Shown here piece by piece: positions 32,189-43,213 of a stretch of DNA of 64,000 bases (positions are counted from its first letter, which is position 1; each line of letters opens with the position of its first letter). The notes beneath the pieces were generated by a model. That model saw only the letters and a program-made list of their open reading frames with translations, searched no databases and had not been told where the DNA came from. Origin of the DNA: Phialophora verrucosa (taxonomy: Eukaryota; Ascomycota; Eurotiomycetes; Chaetothyriales; Herpotrichiellaceae); NCBI GenBank assembly GCA_002099365.1, contig MSED01000005.1:2108001-2172000 (forward strand), read 5' to 3'. Both the position numbers and the translations under genes were made by a program.

Positions 32189-35122
32189 ATGGCTCCTCAG
32201 CCAGAGCTCTACCCTGCCCTACATCGAGTCCGCGACGTTGAGAGCGCAGGGATCCAGGACCTGCAGCAGATCATACAAACTTTCCCCGTGATTGACAATC
32301 ATGCTCACAACATGCTCACGGAGGACAATGCATATGGCAGCGCGGAACATCCCTTCGAGTCTATCACCTCCGAAGCACAAGGCGCTGCGCTGACAGATCA
32401 TGTCCATGCAAGCCTTGCTCACATCCGCGGCATCAAACACCTTGCAGAGTTCTATCAGTGCCCGGAAACCCTCCAAGATGTCAAGGCGGCCCGATACGAA
32501 TGGGTGCGGCGCGACTATCCCGGCCTGATCAAGAAGTGCTTCGAGGGAACACATGCAATCATGATGGATGACGGCCTTTCGCCGGAGGTCATCCACACCT
32601 TTAAATGGCACCGGCAGTTTGTCCCCACGGTGTCCAGGATTGTAAGGATCGAGGCCGTGGCCGCAGAATTGCTTGAACATCTGGCGCATGCCGCAGGCTT
32701 CATGAGAGTTGGTCTTGATGCAGACTGGGACATTAGCCAGACCGAAAGCTTCTTGGTCCGCTTCAACACCGTCTTTAGGAATCAGGTCCGCACGCTGGCC
32801 AACGACCCAGATGTGCGCGGCTTCAAGTCGGTCGTCTGCTATCGTTCGGGCCTTGATATCAGCCTCGAAAGCAGGAAGAACTTCCGCCCTCACCAGTCGC
32901 TGACCGAGTCAATCCTGTTGCAATCATTCCACAGCTTTTTGCAGAAGGCGGTTCGTGACCATAAATACCGCATCCAGCAGAAAGAAGTCAACGACTACCT
33001 CGTCGTGGCTGTGTGTGACGTGCTAGAGAAGCTGGTTGATACCGAGGGTGAATCACTACCGTTCCAGTTCCACACCGGACTGGGCGACACGGACATCAAC
33101 CTGGTCAAGGCGAATCCGGCATATATGCAACCCTTGATTGAAGCTTTCCCTCAAGTTGACTTTGTCATATTGCACTCTTCGTACCCTTATACAAGGGAAG
33201 CTGGTTATCTCGCGGCTAATTACTCCAACGCGTGGCTCGATATTGGCGAAGCTTTCCCTATGCTTTCACGAGACGGTGAAGAGGCCATCTTACGCCAGGC
33301 GCTTGAATTAACCCCGAGTACAAAGATCCTGTGGAGCACTGATGGCCACTTCTTCCCTGAGACATATTGGCTTGCCAACAAACATTTCCGAGAAGCGCTG
33401 GAGAGGCTTCTGACGTCTTACATTGCCGCAGGGGACATCACCGTTGCCCAAGCAATCGACATGGCTGTTGACATCATGTTCTGGAACTCGAACGCACTTT
33501 ACAAGCTCGACGAGGAGCGGAAGTATCCGGAACTTCTCCGAGCCTGTGGCAGGGAGGTGGCCGACAGTATGCGCACCCTTGTCAACGGTGGTTCGAAAGC
33601 TCCTTCTTTCAGGTCATATGCGAGCACTGCAGTCGCAATGCCTGGAGGACCCTCAACCCGGCCTGGGGCGTCTTCGTCCACGGTCAATCTCCCAATCGCG
33701 AACCATTCTCTCCCTCTTCGCGCAGGGAGTGCAAGTGCTCCGTCGGGGCAAAGCTCCACTGCAGTCCTCGCACAGAATGTCACGACTTTCGATACGTTCC
33801 TACAGGCGAACGCGGGCGTCAAGTATATCTGGGTTCAATATCTCGACTACACTGGCACCTTGCGAAATCGAATGCTCACGACCCAGCAATTCCGCAAGCA
33901 ATTGTCGACCGGCAAGTCACTTGTGTGCACATCCGCTCTGACTCGGTTATTGCAAGATGACAACCCTGCGACCGGATGCTCGGCGACAGGGCAATTCCTG
34001 CTGGCCCCGGATCTCTCGACGCTCACACTGAACAAGGGCATCGACTCCCCGTCTGCGACTGTACAGACCTGGTGGATGGCGGATACGGAGCAGGTCCCCG
34101 CAGTCGAGCACTATGATCGCTGCCCCCGCTGGCTGCTTCAATCTCAATGCGATGCGCTCAAATCAGAGTTCAACATCTCGATGTTGATGGGTTTCGAAGT
34201 AGAGATCATTTTCATGCAGCCTGTCCTGAACGAGCGCAAAACCGACTTTGTCGAATTCGAACCCTTACATATGGTTCATTCTTGGGCGAACATGACCTGG
34301 CAACAGCTGGAAATGCTTCCAATCATCGAGGAAATTGTGGACAACCTGGCGGAAATTGACATCCATCTACCTCAGTTCCACTCTGAAGCTGCGCCTGGCC
34401 AGTGGGAATTCCCACTACCCCCTCTCGAGCCGGTCCAGGCAGTCGACATTCTTTACAGAACGAAGGATGTGATCCGAAATGTGGCCAAGAAATATGGCCT
34501 GAAAGCAACTTGCTACCCTCGTCCTTACTCTTTCACATGTGGCAGCGCAAATCATGCTCATTTCAGCATCAACGGGCCAGGTGACACGGTGGAGAAGTAC
34601 GAGGCTCCCTTCCTTGCAGGTGTCTTGGAACATCTTCCCGCCTTGCTGGCCTTCACGCTTCCCGTCGAAGAGTCGTACCAGCGTGTCAATGCCGGAATCT
34701 GGGCCGGGGGGGAATATGTATGCTGGGGGACGCAGAACAAAGAAGTCCCGCTACGGAAATGCGGGCCTGGGCATTTTGAGCTCAAAACCATCGACGGAAT
34801 GGGCAATGCCTATCTATCCATGGCGGCCCTGCTCGTGGCAGGTATTCACGGTCTCAGACAAGACCTCAAGCTGGAACACCAAGACTGCACGGGTGACCCG
34901 ACCGGCGTTGGCGAGGAAGAGAGGCAGAAACTCGGCATCACGACGCAGCTGCCGAATACGCTGGAAAAGAGTCTCAAAGCCCTTGATAGGGACAAGGTCT
35001 TGAGACGAGGACTTGGGTACGCAGTTGTTGATGACTACCTGGCTGTTGGAGAGAGTCTGACGGCGAAGCTGAGAGGGTTTGGTGATGTCAAGAGACGAAT
35101 CTGGCTTATGGCGCGGTATTGA
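32189..35122 (+). CDS. fluG: FluG-type amidohydrolase-glutamine synthetase fusion
   Basis: Single exon, 977 residues. Residues about 30-440 are an amidohydrolase_2 domain with metal-site VIDNHAHNML at 34-43 and later IWST.DGHFFPE. A Ser/Gly-rich linker follows. From about 530 on is a glutamine-synthetase domain: beta-grasp (IWVQYLDYTGTLRNRML), GFEVEII near 668, FHSEAAPGQWE near 730, SFTCGSANHAHFSING, and INAGIW-like VNAGIWAGGEYVCWG in place of the classical NANRY loop. In Aspergillus nidulans FluG is needed for the extracellular signal that starts conidiation (established). Other fungal members may work in purine or gamma-glutamyl metabolism. Its start has a good Kozak context (CAGCCATGG). 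Confidence 0.85.
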   Translation: MAPQPELYPALHRVRDVESAGIQDLQQIIQTFPVIDNHAHNMLTEDNAYGSAEHPFESITSEAQGAALTDHVHASLAHIRGIKHLAEFYQCPETLQDVKAARYEWVRRDYPGLIKKCFEGTHAIMMDDGLSPEVIHTFKWHRQFVPTVSRIVRIEAVAAELLEHLAHAAGFMRVGLDADWDISQTESFLVRFNTVFRNQVRTLANDPDVRGFKSVVCYRSGLDISLESRKNFRPHQSLTESILLQSFHSFLQKAVRDHKYRIQQKEVNDYLVVAVCDVLEKLVDTEGESLPFQFHTGLGDTDINLVKANPAYMQPLIEAFPQVDFVILHSSYPYTREAGYLAANYSNAWLDIGEAFPMLSRDGEEAILRQALELTPSTKILWSTDGHFFPETYWLANKHFREALERLLTSYIAAGDITVAQAIDMAVDIMFWNSNALYKLDEERKYPELLRACGREVADSMRTLVNGGSKAPSFRSYASTAVAMPGGPSTRPGASSSTVNLPIANHSLPLRAGSASAPSGQSSTAVLAQNVTTFDTFLQANAGVKYIWVQYLDYTGTLRNRMLTTQQFRKQLSTGKSLVCTSALTRLLQDDNPATGCSATGQFLLAPDLSTLTLNKGIDSPSATVQTWWMADTEQVPAVEHYDRCPRWLLQSQCDALKSEFNISMLMGFEVEIIFMQPVLNERKTDFVEFEPLHMVHSWANMTWQQLEMLPIIEEIVDNLAEIDIHLPQFHSEAAPGQWEFPLPPLEPVQAVDILYRTKDVIRNVAKKYGLKATCYPRPYSFTCGSANHAHFSINGPGDTVEKYEAPFLAGVLEHLPALLAFTLPVEESYQRVNAGIWAGGEYVCWGTQNKEVPLRKCGPGHFELKTIDGMGNAYLSMAALLVAGIHGLRQDLKLEHQDCTGDPTGVGEEERQKLGITTQLPNTLEKSLKALDRDKVLRRGLGYAVVDDYLAVGESLTAKLRGFGDVKRRIWLMARY

Positions 35123-36598
35123 GTACTGTCTGTGGTGTGCTATTGGTTCCTGAGCTAGCGATTCTCGGGAGGGAGCGAACAAACCGAAGGCGTCTGGCAC
35201 AGTAATAGGAGTTCTGTACGTGATAGGTGGTCTAGGTGGCTTTTCGGCAGGGTCCATGTCTGGTGCCGTGGAGGGATTCCCGTGTGGGATCTGATGGTGG
35301 AAAGAGCCTAAGTGCCTGTCCAGTCTTGTGCTCCTCCACTGCTCGAGTATTAGAGGAATAGGGAATCAGTCGCACGAGGAGCGTCGGTGTCTATTTTGTC
35401 ATGTCCTCGTTCGTGCCTCGTCCTGTCGTGAGCCGTGTCCGATTAGTACCGGCGCTTTGACAGAAGCGCCGCATGGTGTATTCACTTTTCAGACGGCGTT
35501 GCTATCAAAGCGCCGCATGGTATATTCACTGACATCAAGGGGTAGTAATAGTACGAGTATAACCCTGAGGCATCCCGCTTTACAGGTACGCTGTATTCAC
35601 TTCTTTGACGGCGCCTCTACTAAAGCGCCGCACTGTTTATTCACTTCTTGGACGGCGCTTCTGTTCCAGCGCCGCACATGATATTCACTTCTTCTAACGG
35701 CGCCAAGCTCAATCCCGCTTGGCAGGCGCGCTTCCATCAAAGCGCCGTATAGGATAGTTTAGGATAGTCCACTTCTTTGACGGCGTGCCTCCTGAAGCGC
35801 CGTATGGTATATTCACTTGTCACTACAACGCCAAGCTAAATCCCGCTTGGCAGGCGCGCTTCTGCCAAAGTGTCGCTGCTGTAGAAAATCCCGCAGGGCA
35901 CGAATCGACAGCGCAGGGCAGGGCAGGCCGCAAGTCACACTTTGATGGAAGCGCCACGCTCCGCTTGGCAGAAATCGGCAAAGGTCAAGAAGTGAAGTAC
36001 TGCGTACGCCAGGGTGCGATACATGTCTTCAAGAGTACTCAGCATGCACGACCCAGCACGATTAGTGTACAGTCGATTGAAGGTCACGCAGGCAGTTTGA
36101 GGAGGGGTCATGACGATCAAGATCACATATTAGTCACATCTTCTTCATCGGTTCTTACTTTTTACCTTGACCTTTAGGATACAGCGCCGGCGCAGGATCA
36201 GCAGGAGAGGACTTGTTCATCGACTGATCTACATGATTTAGAGGAGTTCGAGCAATTGAATTGCTGCTGGCTGGTATATGGATGCTACATATCCCGAACC
36301 CAGTCAACCAACCGGTCAGTCGTGTTGTGGTCTGCTTTTTTTTGTCCAGCTCGCTCGGTTGCTAGCTGACTTCACTACAATAATAGTGGTAGTTGGTGGT
36401 TAGGGGCTTCAACTTAACTTACACTGTACAGTCACAGCGCTTCGACATTGAGAGAGAAGGTACACTGTACATGTACCAATCAAGCTTTGTTCACGCTTTG
36501 TTCATTCTCCCGGCCCATACACAGTCCCACATGCGGTCCGCAGTCACAGTATTATCCTCCATGCCAGTCAGACAGTAGCCCACACTGCAGGACAAAGA
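35123..36598. other. convergent intergenic region around the hairpin tract
   Basis: About 1.5 kb without a supported gene. A further relic of the palindromic arm (GCGCCACGCTCCGCTTGGCAG) occurs near 35952-35972. Poly-T runs lie near 36336. Confidence 0.5.
35451..35880. repeat. tract of GC-stem hairpin repeats
   Basis: Imperfect tandem repeats. The core (about 20 bases, GCGCCGCATGGTATATTCAC) recurs at 35466, 35510, 35625, 35669 and 35797, with degenerate copies near 35590 and 35742. Before each core lies CGGCG or CGGCGC, so every unit can fold into a 5-6 bp GC hairpin with a 9-10 base loop often ending CAAA or TAAA. Perfect CGGCGC/GCGCCG stems are seen around 35609-35630 and 35653-35674. Two larger units at 35700 and 35828 carry a nested GCCAAGC...GCTTGGC palindrome. 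It sits between the convergent 3' ends of fluG and the dehydrogenase. Confidence 0.8.
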
Positions 36599-38235
36599 CT
36601 AGTACTGCCCGTCGATTGTGAGCGTTCCAGTCTTGGAGATCAAGTACTCATTGACCGCGACGTCCTTGCCAGATTCCTTGCCATAGCCACTTTCCTTGAT
36701 GCCACCGAACGGTGACTCCGCAGCGGAAGAGTTGCCAGTATTCTATGATGGAAAAAGTCAGCGGACACGCTTCTTACCGTCACGACAACTGACCCCCAAA
36801 GAAGGATTTGTGCAACAAGGAAAAAGAATGATTCACTCACCAGCCCAATCATGCCGGCCTCCAGATTCTCCAACATGCGCCAAATCCGATCCACGTTCTT
36901 GGTAAAGGCATAGCTCGCCAACCCCATACTCGTATCGTTGGCCCACTTGACCGCCTCCTCCTCCTTCTCGAATTTGAACAATCCCGTGACGGGCGCGAAG
37001 GTCTCTTCCTTCGCAATGAGCATCTGATCATTCATATCCGTGAGGATGGTCGGGTCCATGAAATACCCCGACTTTCCCTTTCCGGAGCCGGCGCCTTCTT
37101 CGGCGGTCGCGCCCTTATACGCCTTGCCGGTCCCGAGTTGCAATTTGGCGCCGTGCTTGATCGCATCGGCAGCTTGTTCCTCGGCTTTGGCGAGACCGCG
37201 CGGGGTGGTTACGGGGCCCATGGTGGTGCCCTTCTCGGCGCCGTGTCCCACCTTGAGGGTCTTGGTCCTTTCGACGAGCATCTGCGTGAATTTATCGTAT
37301 ACTCCGGATTGCACGTACACTCGGTTGGCGGAGATGCATGCCTGTCCCGCATGTCGCCATTTCAAGGCCATGAACTGTCCGAGAGCTTGCTCGAGATCTG
37401 CGTCGTCGAAGATGATGAACGGGCAGTTGCCGCCAAGTTCCAGGGTGCATTTCTTGAGGTTCTTGGCACACAGGCCCGCGACGATCTTGCCGACACGTGT
37501 GGAACCTGTGAAGGTGACTTTCTTCACCAAGGGGTGCACGCACATAGCCTCACTTAGCGACGGGGTGTTTTCTAAACTTGTCGTCAGGACATTGAACACC
37601 CCCGGCGCGAAGCCTGCCTTTGTGGCCAAGTGGGCGAGCGAAAGGCACGTCAGTGGGGTCTCCGGCGACGGTTTAACCACCATGGGGCATCCCGCTGCGA
37701 ACGCCGCGCCGGCTTTTCGCAGGATCATGGCGATGGGGAAGTTCCAGGGCACGAGAGCGACGGCCACGCCTATGGGCTGCTTCACGACGAATGTGCGGCG
37801 GTTGGGTGCAGAGGGGGTGAATACCGAGCCGTGGATACGTTCAGCCTCACCAGCGAACCACCATGTGAATCCCAGGGAGTAGTCGAGTTCACCGATCGAC
37901 TCGGCAATGGGCTTTCCGGTCTCGTAGGTGAGGATCTTGGCGAGGTCTTCTTTCGCGTTGCTGATGAGTTCGTGCCACTTGTAAAGGAGTTGAGCACGCT
38001 TGCGTGGGTTGAGGATCTTGTAGTCCTGAAATGCTTTGTACGAGGACTGAATCGCAGCGTCGACATCTTCGACTGCATTGTCCGGGCAGCTAGCGAACAC
38101 CTTGTCAGAACCCGGGTCGATGATGTCGAACCGTTTGCCGGATTTCGCTTGCACCCATTCGCCGTGGACGTAGGACTCCTGCTTGAGGAGATCCGGGTCT
38201 TTCAGTTCGAAGGGGAGGTTGGAGGTTGAGCCCAT
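36599..38235 (-). CDS. succinate-semialdehyde dehydrogenase (NAD(P)+), GABA shunt
   Basis: Exons 36841-38235 and 36599-36742, with a 98-base intron (GTGAGT...CATCATAG) and phase 0, give 512 residues. The aldehyde dehydrogenase features are all present: VPWNFPIAM (163-171), FTGSTRVGK (cofactor loop), TLELGGN with catalytic Glu266, GQACISANR with catalytic Cys300, KEETFAPVTGLFKF, and the exon 2 end SPFGGIKESGYGKESG. Oxidises succinate semialdehyde to succinate at the end of 4-aminobutyrate breakdown (established for the family). No mitochondrial presequence is obvious (MGSTSNLPFEL), so it may be cytosolic. Some relatives act on other aldehydes. Confidence 0.9.
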
Positions 38236-38754
38236 GTTGACTGATTATATTGATGTCAGCTCAGAAAGGGGGTTAGGCAGGCAGGACAACGTCAGATGTT
38301 CTCCTATAAGAAAGGAAAGCGGTGGACGGGAGCAGTGAGAGAGCCGACGTCGAGGACAAGAAGATTTTGTAATATCTAGTGATCATCCGAGGGAAGACGA
38401 CGTGAATCCAGTGCGCATCATTGGCCTTACCCCGCAGTCTCCCTTCCCTGTGGCCTTTCGCATTTAATCTCACCTGTTCAAGCTCGAAGCTCCGATCAAC
38501 GACCCCTCTTGGGAAGGAGCTGTGGGCGGGCTGCATCTCGAAATCGGAACCACAGTCGAGAGTTGGAGACGATTGTCCTCTGCGAGACTCGCGGTCTCGA
38601 GATGCGGGCAACAATGTGGATGGTCGAAGGGCTTCCGAGTTCACGCCGAGCCGATGCCGGTCCGGATTCAACCGCGATTATTCCCGTGGGATACTTTTCC
38701 CTTGTCAAGAAAGATTGCTGGAGTCAAAAGCCCAGGAGCTGCTGGCAAGTTCGG
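38236..38754. other. intergenic, promoter of the dehydrogenase gene and 3' side of GPI2
   Basis: No gene supported; short overlapping frames only. Confidence 0.4.
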
Positions 38755-40575
38755 TTAGTCTGTATTGGTTCTACTTCTTCCGTAGACGCCACCAGCAAGG
38801 ACAGGTTTGGCCGGATCCCAGGGCCCTATGACCACGTTTTTGTAACGCTGCAAACCGATCAACCACCATGAACAACCTCCCATCACAAACGCTGTACTGA
38901 GACCTCCTACCACAAAACCGATGGTACTTCGCAGGATGACATGCCAGATCCAACCCCAGCATAGTCCACAATTCCCGTAGGTGTGTGTATATGACTTTGA
39001 CAGAATCAGGCCCAGTCCGCAGGTCGACATTGTAACAAGAGTGAAGGTGAGGAGGAGATGCAGGTTGGCGGACTTGTAGTGGAGGTGGCGACGGAAGACA
39101 GGGAAAAGCCCGAATACTTGAATCGAGAAGAGCGTCAGGCTGAACACGGCCGTGGTGGTCATCAGACGCGAAGCGAGCACCGTGCTAGCCATCAACGCTG
39201 CGTTGGTCGACAGAGAAGATGGAAAAGGAGGTGCACGGAAAGTATTGCTCATCTGCGGTGGGGACGGGTCCGCTGTTGCGACATTGGATAGCTCTGCGGG
39301 TCGAGTCACGTTCTGCGGCTTTCGGGGTACATAGAGAGAGCCATAGTCGTAAAAGAAGATGTTGATGATCAAAAGCCACGTGGCCAGCGCCCAGATAGAA
39401 TCGGAGGAGGTCGACCTTGTGAGGGATTTGAGTATAGGCGAGAGTCCCAAAAGAGCAAAGTAGATTAGACACGCAGATTTGAGCGTCTTAAGTCGGGCCT
39501 GATTGCGAGTTGACATGGTTGCGGGCAAGGTGGTGGGGGTATAGACTATGCTGGGTGACTGAGGTGCCTGCGGTCGAGATGTGGTGCGTTGAAGGCCTGG
39601 GAAAGGCTCTGCAGAACCATCTCCTAACGGATCAATCGGCGAAATCGATTGGAAGGATGACTTGGACAGCGACTGTCCGTGTTTGCCGGCGAACCTGGAC
39701 TCGTCGTCCTTGACACCAAGATTGGTAGTCGAAAGTTTCAGCCCAACGCCCCGCCCATTCAATGTACCGGTCGCATGGCCGTTGACATGCCCATTACCGA
39801 TATGACCGTTCCCATTCATGAGAGGTTTGGAAGAGGCGCCAGAGCTGGTGCTTGAGCCGTCATCAAGCTCAATAGAAAGCCTGTTCGCTTTGTGGAAGGC
39901 TGCCAGTTCTTTGGCTTCCTGCTGACCCATCCAATTGTCCCACACGATCCAACCCGCGAGCGTAAGGATCGAACCGCATGTCACGACCGAGACTGGAGAC
40001 AGGCGATCTTGGTAGATGGCAGCGTAAGCACAAACGAAGATGGCCACGGAACAGACGTGCTGCACAATGACCGCCGAGTCCGCAACCAGCGACCAGAAAT
40101 CGTAGGGTCTCAGTCGTGGATTCCTCTGCAGATGATCCAGAAACGTCTCGGTGTCCGTGTAATTATCTGGAAACCCATGTTGTTTGATCCACAACAACTT
40201 CTTCCATACATGCGGTTGTTTTCGCCTTTTGCTGGCTGCTCTCCGTCTTTCCTCGGCTAATCGCGCAGCCACAGGAGGGATGGCGGGTGGTGCTCGAAGA
40301 GAGGCCACAGCAGGTCGGAGAGCAGCAGCGGCAGCGTTTGCTGCAGCAGAACCACCGACCTCAGGCACCGGCCGCAGTCGCGGTGGAGAGAAAGACTTGT
40401 ATGCATCTTCTGGAGCAAGCCGGCTGGGGTCTGCGACTACTCTGTTCGCCTGCGGCTTCCCTCGATTTGGGTGAGTCTCGACGGGGATCGGAGGAGGGAT
40501 CGGGGATGGCGCTGGGGAGGGAGTGGGTGTTGAGGCAGCGCTCGACGTCGTCGAGGTGTCTGGAGGCGGCGCCAT
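38755..40575 (-). CDS. gpi2: GPI2/PIG-C, subunit of GPI-N-acetylglucosaminyltransferase
   Basis: Part of the ER complex that makes the first step of GPI anchors, moving GlcNAc to phosphatidylinositol (established). ATG 40575 is the only true ATG near the start; product 606 residues. A Pro/Ala/Ser-rich disordered head (1-130) is followed by the family core HVWKKLLWIKQHGFPDNYTD. Then come several membrane segments: VIVQHVCSVAIFVCAYAAIY, VVTCGSILTLAGWIVW, ACLIYFALLGLSPIL, WLLIINIFFYDYGSLY, and four more toward the end including HVILRSTIGFVVGGLSTAFV. A long Gly/Asn/Ser-rich insertion (about 250-360) sits between spans, as in many filamentous fungi. Confidence 0.9.
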   Translation of the reverse strand: MAPPPDTSTTSSAASTPTPSPAPSPIPPPIPVETHPNRGKPQANRVVADPSRLAPEDAYKSFSPPRLRPVPEVGGSAAANAAAAALRPAVASLRAPPAIPPVAARLAEERRRAASKRRKQPHVWKKLLWIKQHGFPDNYTDTETFLDHLQRNPRLRPYDFWSLVADSAVIVQHVCSVAIFVCAYAAIYQDRLSPVSVVTCGSILTLAGWIVWDNWMGQQEAKELAAFHKANRLSIELDDGSSTSSGASSKPLMNGNGHIGNGHVNGHATGTLNGRGVGLKLSTTNLGVKDDESRFAGKHGQSLSKSSFQSISPIDPLGDGSAEPFPGLQRTTSRPQAPQSPSIVYTPTTLPATMSTRNQARLKTLKSACLIYFALLGLSPILKSLTRSTSSDSIWALATWLLIINIFFYDYGSLYVPRKPQNVTRPAELSNVATADPSPPQMSNTFRAPPFPSSLSTNAALMASTVLASRLMTTTAVFSLTLFSIQVFGLFPVFRRHLHYKSANLHLLLTFTLVTMSTCGLGLILSKSYTHTYGNCGLCWGWIWHVILRSTIGFVVGGLSTAFVMGGCSWWLIGLQRYKNVVIGPWDPAKPVLAGGVYGRSRTNTD

Positions 40576-41535
40576 TGTGCGCCTCAGAATGTTACCTCTC
40601 AATCATTGCGGGTAACCTCGACAAGAGCACATGCATTTGTGTTGGTTCTGGCTCATACTCGCCGCGGCGGCGCAAGTACATAGTCGGTCTCCTGCCAAGA
40701 AATATAGGGTTGAGTACATGTACACCAGGGTAGTGTCGTCCGGTGGAGCAAGAAGCCACAGATACGCCGGCGGCTGAAAGCAATTGCGGGCGCGCTATTA
40801 TTACCTTCCTCACTAGACCATGGTACATACAGAGATACTTGACTCCTTCCTCATCTCTATCCATTATTGATACACACGCCAGTCTACGGTCCGTTTATGT
40901 GATGATCTGACTAATATACGCATTCTTTAAAGATCAATGCCGTATCGCAGGCGACTACCGGCCTCTCACGAGGCAGTTTCAACAATCCGATTACAACAGT
41001 CGCGTATGCTTGGCCGAAGTTGACCACTGACTCCATTTGGAAATCGAATGGCGCCCAATGAGAACATCCTGTTCGTTCCATCCATAGCGAACTGAGGCAT
41101 GAAACAAATCTAAACATTCAGGTTATTTCGATCGGGTGGCTGCAATCAGTTACGGGACTAAAGTCGGATTGGATTGTTTGTCATTGGTGCTATGTCATCA
41201 GCCATGAATCGATTGAGTATCTCAGAGGACCAAGCTCTGTATCTGGAAAGCTTCTGCTTCCAGTGCTAGATGGTCTATACGCGCACGCTGAGATAATGGA
41301 TGGAAAGAGACTCAGTTCCATTTCAAACGCAGGCCATGCAAGAAGTCTGCGCTGGATGTTGTGCAAGAATATATTTGAGTTCCTGTCGCGTGTGCAGAAG
41401 ACAATCACTCCCTGAGCATTGCAACTCAAGAAACAGTCGAACACAACCACACCTCGGAGAAAGCCCCAGTTAAAGCCCCAGTCCTTTTAATCATTCGACG
41501 AAGTCCAGTCAGCAACATCGTTCTCAAGCTGCAAC
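40576..41535. other. intergenic between divergent genes, about 1 kb
   Basis: Promoters of gpi2 and of the SDR gene. No gene or repeat recognised. Confidence 0.4.
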
Positions 41536-42358
41536 ATGTCTTTCACAACCACAGTCCTCATCACCGGCTCGAAATCCGGCATCGGGAAAGGATTGCTATC
41601 CACATATGCTTCTCGTCCGAACACGCTCGCCATTGCGGCTATCCGGGATGGACCAGACTCTGGAGCGGCCAGAGCATTGACCTCCTTACCGGTGGGTCCA
41701 GGCAGTAAGGTTGTGGTCGCCAAATACGACGCCTCTTCAAGGGCAGCGGCCCACGAGCTTGTCGGTTTCCTCAAATCCAGCCACAATGTCGAGTCTCTGG
41801 ACGTTGTCGTCGCCAACGCCGGCATCTTGAAGCACTTTGGGCCAGCCAAAGGAGCATCAGCAGACACCATCAGTGAGCACTTTGAAATCAATTCTTTGGC
41901 GCCAATCCTGTTGTACCAGGCCACTCAAGAGCTCCTGAGCGCCTCGAAACAGACACCCAAGTTCTTCTTTATCTCTTCCAACATCGGCAGCAACAGTCTC
42001 CAGGACCACTATCCACTGCCGGTGCTCGCCTACGGCATATCAAAGTCAGCCCTCAATTGGGCGGCGAGTCGCATCCACCGAGAGGAGGAACGGATCGTCG
42101 TTGTCGCCATGCAGCCTGGTTGGGTCCAGACAGGTACGTGGCACGCGACTACCTTCTCAATTGGCATACAAGGATACTGACTTTGGTGAAATAGCAATGG
42201 GGAACACGGCGGCGGCACACGCCGGAATGAGCACAGAAGATGTCCCGGTAAAACTGGAGGACTCTGTGAATGGCTTGATCACAGTCTTCGACAAAGCAGA
42301 CAAGGCCACTTACAGCGGGAAGTTTTGGGATCAAAATGACGTTCAGCAGCCTTGGTGA
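41536..42358 (+). CDS. short-chain dehydrogenase/reductase (C-factor/ketoreductase type)
   Basis: Exons 41536-42133 and 42195-42358; the 61-base intron starts GTACGT and phase 1 closes, giving 253 residues. NAD(P)-binding TGSKSGIG near the start, VVANAG, catalytic Ser in FFFISSNIGS, and YGISK (Tyr-Lys pair) are all present. MQPGWVQTAMGN follows. It resembles fungal norsolorinic-acid-ketoreductase-like and C-factor-like SDRs. The real substrate is unknown. A Zn2Cys6 regulator lies 0.9 kb downstream on the same strand, which might control it (inference). Confidence 0.85.
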
Positions 42359-43213
42359 ACTGAAGTGTGGGTAGATAGATAGAAATGTCGAAGTCAGGTT
42401 TTCCCTCTTACAACATCACACGCTCGGCGCGCTGACGCTCGAGCGAGCGGTTCACAATACTCGTACACAATATGGCATGTCGCGGTTCTGTGCGGTGACC
42501 ACCGATTCAAAACGGTGCTGCCTGGGGCCTTGGCAGTCCGTCGTTTACCCACCGGCTCCTCAGGCCACTTCAACGATGTTTCGGCGCCGTTCTTTTGCTT
42601 CTCGCCGAATGCGGCCCTGGAGTGGGAACGTATTCGTGTAGTACGTCCTCGGATGGTATAGCATCAGGCTGATTAAGTCGCGCTCCAGCGCTTCTGTTCG
42701 GCCAGTGAAAACCAGCGTTGGCGTCATTTCTGCCTCAGCCACGAAACGCGCACGATATCTCGGGATTTCCGCTCGAATCCCATCCCTATCTATCACCCAC
42801 TTTACAGTCTAGTTAGCGGAAGAATATGCTTCAGGTTTCACGAAGATACGAGACAATACGTAGTGAGGACTGTGGGCTTCATCCTAGACAGGAGACGAGA
42901 CTCACAGCCACCACGCCAAGTCGGAGCAAGACTTATTTCCTCCCACCCCTGCAGCGACATCCATTCAACTCTAACTTAGGCCCACCAGAAGCCAGCAGCA
43001 ATTATTTTGTGATTATTATCCTGTAGGGCCTCGACATAAAGGCCGCAGTCCTCTGACAGAATGAACCTGCCCTTGATAGCGCGGGTATATGATTAACGTC
43101 GGATACTGTATGTGGGATGACTAGGGAGAAGTACCAGTCGTCTTTCGATGCTGTCGACATTGAACTATCCAAGTCTTCTAGAGCATTGCCAGCTGTTCCT
43201 CTGATCTTTCAAC
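42359..43213. other. intergenic, promoter of the Zn2Cys6 regulator
   Basis: About 0.85 kb. Only short unsupported frames. Confidence 0.4.

Noticed and set aside
35785..36177. 130-codon open frame across the end of the hairpin tract
   Set aside because: Begins inside the repeat and has no homology; the repeat explains its first part.
37040..38229. Long plus-strand open frames (280 and 199 codons)
   Set aside because: Antisense to the aldehyde dehydrogenase, whose motifs are complete.
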